The notes under the pieces were generated by a model. It searched no databases. It was not told the DNA's origin and worked only from the letters and a program-made list of their open reading frames with translations. A stretch of DNA of 19,320 nucleotides from JBJEDU01 sp051872395 (GTDB taxonomy: Bacteria; Bacillota_I; Bacilli_A; RFN20; CAG-826): contig JBJEDU010000033.1 of the NCBI GenBank assembly GCA_051872395.1, positions 1 to 19,320 on the forward strand, in the 5' to 3' direction. Shown here in pieces: positions 1 through 7,877 of the stretch (the first letter of the stretch is position 1; each line of letters opens with the position of its first letter). The translations under genes were made by a program, and so were the position numbers.

Positions 1-130
1 TTTGGATTAATTATATATCTTACCACTGAGACAATATACATATTCTCGATTGAATCTTAATATATTGTTAAGTGTTAATTGACAGAATGATTGCAACAAT
101 TAACTATATTTACATTAAAAATCAAAAATG

Positions 131-159
131 TTTCTTAAAGAAAAGAAATGACTTATAAT
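131..159 (+). promoter_or_regulatory. possible promoter giving a (near) leaderless transcript
   Basis: A consensus -10 hexamer TATAAT lies at 154-159, and a poor -35-like TTTCTT lies at 131-136, 17 bp upstream. The -10 ends only 7 nt before the ATG at 167, so transcription would begin at or next to the start codon. That fits the absence of any ribosome binding site in front of this gene. A second candidate, TTGACA at 79-84 with AACTAT 17 bp downstream (102-107), would give a leader of about 50 nt. Which one is used cannot be decided from sequence. Confidence 0.35.
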
Positions 160-166
160 TTTTTAT

Positions 167-1228
167 ATGAAAAAAGATATTAAAACTAACTTTATTATCA
201 GCGACTCTCAAAAAAAGTTATTAAATAACTATTATGAAGTCGATGAAGAAAATATGATTGCAACAATAAAATTAAAATATCATTGCATTGAAGATATTTT
301 AGATACTGCGATCATTTCTAAAACTACTCCAGTATTTTCTCGAGAAATTCTTGAGAAATTAAATTATTTAATTGATGAAATTCCTCTTGGATATAAAATA
401 AACATCGATTTTTATATCGAAGATTTTTTAAATTACGATATTCACGATATATTGAAATCTTTCAATGATAGTTTAGAAAAAATACAAATATCGAATCGAA
501 AGACTAATCGAAGAAAACATTTAGTAGCAGCGATATTTGTCATTTTAGGAATCTCTTTATTATTTTTGATGATTATTGGAAATAATAAAAGTTGGTTTGG
601 AAGTGAAATCGAAGGAGAAATCATCAGTGAAATCATCGATATTTCAGCGTGGGTATTCCTTTGGGAAGCCGTTACCATGTTATTTTTAGATATCAATGAA
701 AAAAATATCTTCTCTTTAAAAATGAAAAAACGTATCAATTCCATCGCTTTCATTAATCAAAATAATGTTGATGAAATCTATCGAGAAAGTTCTTTAGAAA
801 TATTCACTAAATGGGAAGATGAAGGAAAACTTAAACGCCTTGGAAAAGGCATGCTATTAATTAGTAGCGCAGCGTTATTATGCACCAGCTTTATCAATGT
901 CATCAATCTCATTCGTCTTTACACTGATTCATACCCAGAAAAAAGTCCTCTATTACTCACTATTGGGACGATATTATTTCTTTTATCAATCATCATCCAA
1001 GTTTTAGCGGGTTTAGGAGGACTATTCCGTTACACTGATCGAAAAGGTTTCCTTAAAAAATTTGTCAAAACTTTTTCAATTATTCTTCTTTTATTTTTAA
1101 TAACAATTTCAATAATTACTATTACCTTTGGTCATGTTTCATTAATTATTGATGAATTATTCCCAACGATAATTTCAGTATTTTATATTATTGGTTACTT
1201 CCTTGATTCACGTAATAACAAAGATTAA
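167..1228 (+). CDS. hypothetical polytopic membrane protein (6 predicted helices)
   Basis: I do not recognise this 353-residue protein. Residues 1-117 are a charged, soluble, probably cytoplasmic region without a motif I can name, ending in a basic stretch (RKTNRRK, 111-117). Hydrophobic segments follow at about 119-137, 157-174, 228-250, 262-287, 302-328 and 331-347. A hydrophilic loop at about 176-227 contains ExxxxxxFTKWEDEG. The layout, a soluble N-terminal domain plus six helices, gives no catalytic signature, so no function is proposed. The ATG at 167 is the first start in frame and has no Shine-Dalgarno sequence; a TATAAT 7 nt upstream suggests a leaderless message. It is the only plus-strand gene in the window. 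Its last 41 nt overlap the 3' end of the convergent phosphodiesterase gene. Confidence 0.7.
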   Translation: MKKDIKTNFIISDSQKKLLNNYYEVDEENMIATIKLKYHCIEDILDTAIISKTTPVFSREILEKLNYLIDEIPLGYKINIDFYIEDFLNYDIHDILKSFNDSLEKIQISNRKTNRRKHLVAAIFVILGISLLFLMIIGNNKSWFGSEIEGEIISEIIDISAWVFLWEAVTMLFLDINEKNIFSLKMKKRINSIAFINQNNVDEIYRESSLEIFTKWEDEGKLKRLGKGMLLISSAALLCTSFINVINLIRLYTDSYPEKSPLLLTIGTILFLLSIIIQVLAGLGGLFRYTDRKGFLKKFVKTFSIILLLFLITISIITITFGHVSLIIDELFPTIISVFYIIGYFLDSRNNKD

Positions 1229-4200
1229 TGATGTAATCATTATAAGAAACACTTATTAAATAAAAAGTTGCACCATCATCATCAATAGAATAGATAACAT
1301 CACCTTCAATAATGTTTTCGACATTATTTATTGTGGTTATTTTTATCGATGCTTTATTATCTTCTAATAATTCGATAACTTCATAAGTGAATACATAAAT
1401 AGAAAGTAAAGAACAATCATCATTAGTCAAAGCATAAAGTCCATTACTTAAAGCGGACTTCATTTCACTAATAGAAGCGTAAGTCCAAGTTCCAACATAA
1501 AAGCCACGTTCTTTTAAAAATAAGGTATAAGAAGAAGTTGCTTTTTCAATACTTATATCAAAACCGACATTATAATCTAAAACACTATCTAATTTCGTAT
1601 AATAATTCTCTTGATTTGGAGCGTTTAACCAAAGAAGAGGTATTTCATTATCGTAAGATTTAACACTTCCTAAGAAGTCAATATTAAAGGAAATACAGAC
1701 AGTTCTTTTATCCATTTCATATTCTTTCAATACGTTGGTAATTTTTTCTCCTAATCCATATTTATTACCTTTAATTTCTAAAACTAAAATAACCTCGCTG
1801 TCATTTATTGAATCTAATAATTCCGCTAAAGTGGGGATATCTTCTAAATAATCAAATTCATCTAATTGATAATTTTTGATTTCTTCTAAAGTCATTTCTT
1901 CGATATTGCCCGTCCCATTCGTGGTTCTTTCAATACTATTATCATGTGATAAAACTAATTCATCATCTAAGGTAGAAAAAATATCTAATTCAAGATGAGT
2001 CGCACCTTGATTAATAGCCTCTAAACTACCAGAAATAGAATTTTCATGATATCCACTCGCTCCTCGATGAGCGATATTTGCAACACAACTAAACAAACAA
2101 TTTTTATCAAGTGAAGCATAGAAAGAAAATGCTTCAAGATAAGAAGAAGTGACGAGACCATTTACTGGTAAACAAATTGATTTGTATTGATCGATTAATT
2201 CTTTATTACTATCAGACATTAAAAATACTGATTTAAACATGTAAATATAGTTTTTAACTATATCATAAGTCGCTAAAGCACTATCAATCATAATCGTTTG
2301 AGCTTTCGCTCTATTTGATACTTGAACTGCATCAGTAATTTTATCTAAAGAATTAACATAATAAATTCCTCGATAATAACCCGCAGCTCTAACTTCATAT
2401 AAACTTGTTTCATTATCACTCAATATAGCAATATCAATAATATCGCTATGACTTTTTAAATATGTTTTTAAATTCGTAGAATAAGAAGCATATTCACCAC
2501 TGATATCAACAATGAGTAAAATTCCTAAATTAGTCAATGCTTGATAAATCGAATCTAAATCATTGATAACATTATTATTTATATCGATAACATCGATATT
2601 TTCATTAATCCTAACAATAATGTTAGAAGGTTTAATTGAATTAGTAGATATATCATTCAACTGTTCAAAAGAAGATAAATATGTAATAAGCGGTGGGGCG
2701 TTAGTGTTACCAAGTAAAGGATCAGAATATCCTTCAATTCCACATTTACTCGCTAAAAAGGATAAATAATCATAATAATTATCATATGAAGAAGAGAATG
2801 TATAAATTTTCATATTCTTAAGTGAATTAATGTCATCATCAGTAAGTAAAGATAAGCAAACTTCTAATTCCGCTTTTAAATGACCATTATTTAAGTTGAC
2901 TAATCGCTCATATTCTTCAGCGTTAGAAGCCACGTAATTAGCGAAATTATAACAACTAGAAACCGTATTGATTCGAATACCACCTAAAGTTAAATAATAA
3001 TATTTGCTCGCAGTATTATAAATTTCATAAGTGAAAGCAATACGAGCATTCTTTCCTTTTAATTCGCTGGCAAAAGTTAAATAGTTATCATAAGCATAAC
3101 GATTAAATGATTTAGCCACTCCACTTCCTTCATTAGAAACGGAAACCGCGCCTTCACCTTCATCAGTTTTTAATAGAGTCCAAGTATCGCTACCTTCAAG
3201 ATTATAAAGCATTCTAATAAATCCACCCGCTTCACAACCTGACCAATATAAATGAATATCATTAATAGATGAAATATATTCTTTAGAATATATCGCACTG
3301 ATAACAACATTTGAACCAACTCGCCCTAACGCTTCCGCGATTTTATAATTATCAGAAGTAGTGTCAGTTTCCATAGTAATGGATGAATCGATAAGCGTTT
3401 GATATTCACTAGTATAGCCATAATCTGAGGCTAAACAGTTACCAATATGGAAACTACTCGCATCCGTGGTTTTTGCTCCATAAGAAATAACCCAAGGGAT
3501 ATCACTAGTAGAATCTAAAACCACTTCTTTATTTTTCTCATATACTTTACTAGAAGTGTACGCTGCATTAATGTTTTCATTATTAACAAAGTTAATAGAC
3601 ACTGAATCATAATATGTTGGGCCTGGAGTCCCTTCAATTATTTTGAACCATCTAAATTGACCAATATCAGAATATTTATGTGATTCATTCGTACTCTTAC
3701 AATTTATCGCGTAAGTTCCAACTTCATTAGGAAGTGAATCGAGTTTAATCGCTCCATCATTAATCGAAAAATATGTTTCAAAAGCGCAATCAACGTAATT
3801 AGATGAAGTATAGAAAGAAGGAACATAATCAACATAAAATTCCATTCCATTAGTTAATGGGGTGCGTTTATCACCATATGTGAAAGAAAATTCTGGAGTA
3901 ATAGATAAATAATAAGTGATATCTTTTGTATATTCTCTAAAGGTATCATCTTCTACAGTGGTGACACTGACTAAACAATCGCCATTATATAGAGGTTCAC
4001 TACTATATTCATTAGTTTTATTATTAGTATAATAAGTGACACTATAATTGACATTAGAAGGAATAACTTCCACCTCTATCGAATAAGACAAAGAAGAAGA
4101 ATATTCGATATTATCTTTATTTTTTAATATAACTTTATCTTCATGATCTTTGTTATTAATCTTTGCCTCAGTAATGACATAAACATTGATTTGAGGGGTC

Positions 4201-4562
4201 ATTTTATATGTATCTAAAACATCGATCGTAAATGAAGTGTATTTATTTAAATATGAAACATAAACGACATAATCTTCTTTTGGACTCGATAAATTTGGAT
4301 AATCTTCAAACATCTCATAAGTCAAATCCACAGTGGTCACGTTGTCATTATTATCATAAATATTGAGTTTACCACCTTCATACGAAAAACTTTCACCGAC
4401 GAGATATTCAGTTTTCATATTGGAAGTATCAACTTCAATTTTACTAATTTGTGTTTCTTCTACTTTATAAGTAGAATTGACTTTTGTTTCATCGTGATTA
4501 AAAGAAACTAATAAAGAAATAGTTAGAGGTATAATTGCGAAATATAAATATTTATTTTTCAT
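1188..4562 (-). CDS. secreted multidomain glycerophosphodiester phosphodiesterase
   Basis: This 1124-residue exported protein has a C-terminal GDPD domain (about 828-1060). That family hydrolyses glycerophosphodiesters to an alcohol and glycerol 3-phosphate in a metal-dependent TIM barrel. The GDPD signature is complete: H832-R833-G834, E840-N841, E858 and D860 (LELD), H873-D874 and E929-I-K931. Residues 1-21 form a signal peptide with no lipobox cysteine. Then come an Ig-like domain (about 39-116), further Ig/MBG-like beta repeats (about 122-315), a beta-sandwich of possible carbohydrate-binding type (about 317-535), and a segment at about 555-825 that resembles a second, catalytically dead GDPD barrel. 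About 60 residues of small beta structure close the chain. The protein is far longer than simple GDPDs (around 250 residues), pointing to a surface adhesin-enzyme. The start ATG follows a strong AAGGAGG that sits in the last codons of the upstream phosphatase gene, so the two are translationally linked. No terminator is visible after the stop, which lies inside the opposing gene. Confidence 0.88.
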   Translation of the reverse strand: MKNKYLYFAIIPLTISLLVSFNHDETKVNSTYKVEETQISKIEVDTSNMKTEYLVGESFSYEGGKLNIYDNNDNVTTVDLTYEMFEDYPNLSSPKEDYVVYVSYLNKYTSFTIDVLDTYKMTPQINVYVITEAKINNKDHEDKVILKNKDNIEYSSSLSYSIEVEVIPSNVNYSVTYYTNNKTNEYSSEPLYNGDCLVSVTTVEDDTFREYTKDITYYLSITPEFSFTYGDKRTPLTNGMEFYVDYVPSFYTSSNYVDCAFETYFSINDGAIKLDSLPNEVGTYAINCKSTNESHKYSDIGQFRWFKIIEGTPGPTYYDSVSINFVNNENINAAYTSSKVYEKNKEVVLDSTSDIPWVISYGAKTTDASSFHIGNCLASDYGYTSEYQTLIDSSITMETDTTSDNYKIAEALGRVGSNVVISAIYSKEYISSINDIHLYWSGCEAGGFIRMLYNLEGSDTWTLLKTDEGEGAVSVSNEGSGVAKSFNRYAYDNYLTFASELKGKNARIAFTYEIYNTASKYYYLTLGGIRINTVSSCYNFANYVASNAEEYERLVNLNNGHLKAELEVCLSLLTDDDINSLKNMKIYTFSSSYDNYYDYLSFLASKCGIEGYSDPLLGNTNAPPLITYLSSFEQLNDISTNSIKPSNIIVRINENIDVIDINNNVINDLDSIYQALTNLGILLIVDISGEYASYSTNLKTYLKSHSDIIDIAILSDNETSLYEVRAAGYYRGIYYVNSLDKITDAVQVSNRAKAQTIMIDSALATYDIVKNYIYMFKSVFLMSDSNKELIDQYKSICLPVNGLVTSSYLEAFSFYASLDKNCLFSCVANIAHRGASGYHENSISGSLEAINQGATHLELDIFSTLDDELVLSHDNSIERTTNGTGNIEEMTLEEIKNYQLDEFDYLEDIPTLAELLDSINDSEVILVLEIKGNKYGLGEKITNVLKEYEMDKRTVCISFNIDFLGSVKSYDNEIPLLWLNAPNQENYYTKLDSVLDYNVGFDISIEKATSSYTLFLKERGFYVGTWTYASISEMKSALSNGLYALTNDDCSLLSIYVFTYEVIELLEDNKASIKITTINNVENIIEGDVIYSIDDDGATFYLISVSYNDYIINLCYYVNQGSNQ

Positions 4563-4583
4563 AATTATTTATTACCTCCTTCT
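4560..4583 (-). promoter_or_regulatory. ribosome binding site embedded in the phosphatase C-terminus (EGGNK junction)
   Basis: The last codons of the phosphatase read GAA GGA GGT AAT AAA TAA (EGGNK stop). They contain AAGGAGGT, a near-perfect Shine-Dalgarno sequence. Two nucleotides separate the stop from the ATG of the phosphodiesterase gene. The block is identical at 23 of 24 positions to the junction at 7854-7877 between the two ABC genes. Confidence 0.85.
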
Positions 4584-5788
4584 AATAAGATGTTAGTAAT
4601 CGTATCAATTTGAGTGGAAGTTATACCACTTTCAACAAGAGTAGCGATAACTTTTTCTTTAAAAGAATTTCCATCATGAGAAGAAATAAAATTAATGTTA
4701 GAGGCAATATCAGAAATACTTCTTTCACTTCCAATATTTGCGAAATTAGAAAATAAATAATCGCGATAAATATCGTCTAGAGTTACTCCAACCATTCCAA
4801 GTAAATAAACGGTTAATAAACCTGTTCGATCAGTTCCAATATCGCAGTGATAAAAAAGCGGATAATTACTTTCATTAGTTAGTAAGGTAAATATTGTTTG
4901 AAACATCTCTTTATTTAAAGAGAGAATATCACTTGAAGAATAATTAAGTGGACATTGATAATAATTGACAGTTTCCCCTAAAAGAGAAGTATCAGTCAAT
5001 CCACCAGTTTCGTACGCTCCACCACTAAGCCAATTATGTCTAAGGTCTATTTCAGTTTTAATTTTTAAAGTGTTGAGCATTACATCAATACCATATTCAG
5101 TAATTTCTTGTTTAACATATAATGTTTCACTTTTGTTTAATCTAGCAGTGCGATAAATTAAACCCTGTTTAACTGTTTTGCCATCAATTGTTTGATAGCC
5201 ACCAATATCTCTCGCATTTTTAACCCCTTCAATATATAAGTTTCTTGGTCCTATATCAGTGGTTTCAAAAGTTTGAATAGATGAATAATAACTCGCTAAA
5301 GAATAGACAGCTTCAACTTGTAAATAATATTTCGTATTCATCTTTAGATTTAATAAACTAATGTGAGGTGCAACACGAGAATAAATAGTTAAATTATCAT
5401 CATCAATTTCATTTTCATATAAATAGAAATTGAAATTATTAAAATTTCCAAGTGGATTTCCACTGGTGGACCAATCAATCTCAAAAGAAACAGGACGAGA
5501 ATATTCATATAAGCCATCCGCATAATTTCTAATATTTGTATAATCATCAAGAAGATACGCTAATTGTTTTTCACTATGAAATTCATACACTGATGAAGAT
5601 AAATTAATTTCAATGTCGAGATTATCAGTAGGTAAAGAAGTATTTTCGCTACTGGAAGATGATTCTTCATTACTTGTTGTTTCTGAAGTAAATTCACTAC
5701 TTTCGCTACTAGTAACAGGTTTATTTTTATTACAAGAAAGTAAAGCAAAAGATAGCAGTAAAATTAAGTATTTTGAATAACGATTCAT
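4565..5788 (-). CDS. lipoprotein tyrosine/lipid phosphatase (Y_phosphatase3, LipA-like)
   Basis: This 407-residue lipoprotein has a signal peptide ending in a LLSC lipobox, with the lipidated cysteine at C19. A Ser/Thr/Glu-rich tether runs to about residue 42, followed by an FN3-like beta domain (about 45-180) and then the phosphatase domain (about 185-390). The domain begins with the typical N-A-R-D-I-G-G motif and has the P-loop H314-C315-D-I-G-T-D-R321-T-G, matching CX5R(T/S). C315 would be the nucleophile and R321 the phosphate ligand. Family members include Listeria LipA and mycobacterial PtpB, which act on phosphotyrosine and phosphoinositides; the P-loop lysine of PtpB (HCxxGKDR) is threonine here. 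I chose the ATG at 5788 over an in-frame TTG at 5809. The AAAGGA element before the ATG would lie inside the longer version, and the promoter would leave almost no leader for the TTG. It is the first gene of an operon with the secreted phosphodiesterase. Confidence 0.85.
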   Translation of the reverse strand: MNRYSKYLILLLSFALLSCNKNKPVTSSESSEFTSETTSNEESSSSSENTSLPTDNLDIEINLSSSVYEFHSEKQLAYLLDDYTNIRNYADGLYEYSRPVSFEIDWSTSGNPLGNFNNFNFYLYENEIDDDNLTIYSRVAPHISLLNLKMNTKYYLQVEAVYSLASYYSSIQTFETTDIGPRNLYIEGVKNARDIGGYQTIDGKTVKQGLIYRTARLNKSETLYVKQEITEYGIDVMLNTLKIKTEIDLRHNWLSGGAYETGGLTDTSLLGETVNYYQCPLNYSSSDILSLNKEMFQTIFTLLTNESNYPLFYHCDIGTDRTGLLTVYLLGMVGVTLDDIYRDYLFSNFANIGSERSISDIASNINFISSHDGNSFKEKVIATLVESGITSTQIDTITNILLEGGNK

Positions 5789-5813
5789 AATTATAATTTT
5801 CCTTTTCAATTTT

Positions 5814-5841
5814 ATTATATTAATTGATTTTTAAATGTAAA
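5814..5841 (-). promoter_or_regulatory. promoter of the phosphatase-phosphodiesterase operon
   Basis: On the minus strand, TTTACA (5836-5841) and TATAAT (5814-5819) are separated by 16 bp. Transcription would start near 5807, giving a leader of about 20 nt that carries AAAGGA ahead of the ATG at 5788. It sits directly downstream of the terminator of the ABC operon. Confidence 0.65.
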
Positions 5842-5860
5842 ACTAATTTTTAAGAAAGTT

Positions 5861-5903
5861 AAAAAAAGCAAAATAAAATAATAGCGAACTCACTGATTCG
5901 CTA
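5861..5903 (-). terminator. rho-independent terminator of the tetR-ABC operon
   Basis: A 7-bp perfect stem TAGCGAA/TTCGCTA (5897-5903 with 5882-5888) has an 8-nt loop. On the minus strand it is followed by a T-rich run (5881 down to 5861) ending in seven T's. It lies 25 nt beyond the stop codon of the second ABC gene. A shorter T-run on the plus side makes weak bidirectional activity possible. Confidence 0.75.
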
Positions 5904-5927
5904 CTATTTTTTCTTTTTTAATGATTT

Positions 5928-7856
5928 TTATTCTAATTCAAAGGCACCAGTATAAAGTTGATAATAGACACCTTTTAAATCGATTAAATCTTGATGATTA
6001 CCTCTTTCAATAATCTTTCCATGGTCTAAAACCATAATCGCATCAGAATCATGAACGGTTGATAAACGGTGAGCGATAACGAAGACTGTTCTTCCTTTCA
6101 TTAATTCATCCATTCCATTTTGCACTAATTTTTCAGTACGAGTATCAATCGAACTTGTCGCTTCATCTAATATCATTACTGGAGCGTCCGCGCATGCAGC
6201 ACGAGCGATTGATAATAATTGTCTTTGCCCTTGCGATAAATTCGCTCCATCACCTGAAAGCATCGTATCAAATCCATCAGGTAAACGCATGATGAAGTCG
6301 TAAGCATTCGCTCTTTTTGCCGCTTCAATAATTTCTTCTTCACTAGCGTCTAATCGACCATAACGAATATTATCTCTGACTGTCCCATAAAATAAGTTCG
6401 TATCTTGTAAAACGATACCAAGAGAATGTCTTAAATCGGCTTTTTTAATTTTATTAATATTGATACCATCATAACGGATTTTACCATCTTGAATATCATA
6501 GAATCGATTAATTAAATTAGTGATCGTTGTTTTACCCGCGCCAGTAGCCCCAACAAAAGCAATTTTTTGTCCCGGATGCGCGTATATTGAAACATCTTTA
6601 AGCACTAATTTGTCTTCGACATAACCAAAATCAACATGATCTAAAACAATATCACCTTTGAGTTCAGTGTAAGTAACGCTTCCATCTCCGTGTGGATGTT
6701 TCCAAGCCCATAGATGAGTGTGTCCACTCGTTTCAACTAAATTACCATTTTCATCTTTAGTGACATTGACTAAGGTAACATAACCATTATCAACTTCACT
6801 TGGTTCATCAAGAATAGCGAATATACGGCTCGCCCCTGCTAAACCCATCATGATAAAAGTAATTTGTTGAGAGAAATTACTGACGTTATTTGTGAACATT
6901 CTCGTCATATTTAAGAAGGCAAGAACGATAGAAATAGATAATGGTTCAATACCGATGAGTCCAACATTAGTGACCCCTAACATTAAGAATATCGAACCAA
7001 CAATGGTCAAAACGATGTAAAGAAGGTTACCAATATTTCCAATAATTGGCATCATGATATTACCTGCGATATTTGCAGTCGTCGCATCTTTACATAATTG
7101 ATCGTTCAATTCTTTAAATTCTTCAGTAGATTTTTCTTCGTGGGAAAATACTTTGATAACTTTAAGTCCATTGATAGATTCTTCGATTGAAGCTTCAACT
7201 TTACCTAAAGATCTTTGTTGTTTGACATAATATTTACTACTTCTTCCACCTAATATTTTCGCTGTTAAGAACATGAAGATTGTTCCTAAAATCACAATGA
7301 GAGTAAACCAAATGGAATAATACACCATCGTTGAAACGACGAATAATACTGCAATAGAAGCCATAAATAATGAAGGGAATGATTGAGACACCATTTGTCT
7401 AATAGTATCGACATCGTTAGTGTATATTGACATGATATCTCCGTGAGCGTTTTGGTCAAAATATTTGATTGGTAAAGTTTCCATATGGTCAAATATTTGA
7501 ATTCTTAAAGTATTTAAATACTTTTGAGTGACGATAGCCATGGTGACATTCCAAATATAGGAAGCGAATATTCCAAGGAAATATGTCACTCCAAGGAAAA
7601 TAATCCAAATCCACACATCATTCATCACGGTTAATGGATTATCAGTTGGAGTTAAATTTCTAATTCCTTTTTCTAAAACGTCAGTGACATTTTTTAAGAC
7701 GATTGTCCCGCTTAAATTACTAATGACATTGAAGACGATACAAATCGCTGCGAGAAGGAGTTGCCATTTAAATTTTGTAAATAATATTTTTAAGAGTCTT
7801 TTTAAAGTCCCTTTTTTCACCTTGCCGGCTTTACCATGAAATTTTACTGGTGGCAT
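5928..7856 (-). CDS. ABC exporter half-transporter, canonical ATPase subunit (BmrD/LmrD/TM288-type)
   Basis: This 642-residue half-transporter has six membrane helices in about residues 25-345 (type IV ABC exporter fold), followed by an ATPase domain (about 400-640). Walker A is G436-x-x-G-x-G-K442-T, the signature is L540-S-Q-G-Q544, Walker B is VMILD564-E565 with the catalytic glutamate, and the H-loop is A595-H596-R. The nucleotide site it contributes should therefore be competent. An unusual linker of about 45 residues between the two domains contains H379-T-H-L-W-A-W-K-H-P-H-G-D-G392; as I recall, related insertions occur in this subfamily in Firmicutes, and the His/Trp content is striking. 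It follows its partner subunit with a 2-nt gap and a strong overlapping Shine-Dalgarno, so the pair is surely made together. Likely role: export of drugs, lipids or peptides; the substrate cannot be read from sequence. The final operon gene, closed by the hairpin at 5861-5903. Confidence 0.9.
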   Translation of the reverse strand: MPPVKFHGKAGKVKKGTLKRLLKILFTKFKWQLLLAAICIVFNVISNLSGTIVLKNVTDVLEKGIRNLTPTDNPLTVMNDVWIWIIFLGVTYFLGIFASYIWNVTMAIVTQKYLNTLRIQIFDHMETLPIKYFDQNAHGDIMSIYTNDVDTIRQMVSQSFPSLFMASIAVLFVVSTMVYYSIWFTLIVILGTIFMFLTAKILGGRSSKYYVKQQRSLGKVEASIEESINGLKVIKVFSHEEKSTEEFKELNDQLCKDATTANIAGNIMMPIIGNIGNLLYIVLTIVGSIFLMLGVTNVGLIGIEPLSISIVLAFLNMTRMFTNNVSNFSQQITFIMMGLAGASRIFAILDEPSEVDNGYVTLVNVTKDENGNLVETSGHTHLWAWKHPHGDGSVTYTELKGDIVLDHVDFGYVEDKLVLKDVSIYAHPGQKIAFVGATGAGKTTITNLINRFYDIQDGKIRYDGININKIKKADLRHSLGIVLQDTNLFYGTVRDNIRYGRLDASEEEIIEAAKRANAYDFIMRLPDGFDTMLSGDGANLSQGQRQLLSIARAACADAPVMILDEATSSIDTRTEKLVQNGMDELMKGRTVFVIAHRLSTVHDSDAIMVLDHGKIIERGNHQDLIDLKGVYYQLYTGAFELE

Positions 7857-7877
7857 AACTATTTATTACCTCCTTCT
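7854..7877 (-). promoter_or_regulatory. ribosome binding site embedded in the ABC subunit C-terminus (EGGNK junction)
   Basis: The first ABC gene ends GAA GGA GGT AAT AAA TAG (EGGNK stop), two nucleotides before the next ATG. The same arrangement occurs at 4560-4583, with one base difference in 24. It gives strong initiation of the canonical subunit coupled to translation of the degenerate one. Confidence 0.85.

Noticed and set aside
1226..1242. Perfect 7-bp hairpin (TAATGAT/ATCATTA) at the stop of the membrane-protein gene, considered as a terminator
   Set aside because: The stem is AT-rich and no T-run follows on either strand.
5789..5809. Longer phosphatase reading frame starting at a TTG (5809)
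   Set aside because: The AAAGGA element before the ATG at 5788 would become coding, the predicted transcription start is at about 5807, and the shorter form gives a standard lipoprotein signal peptide.
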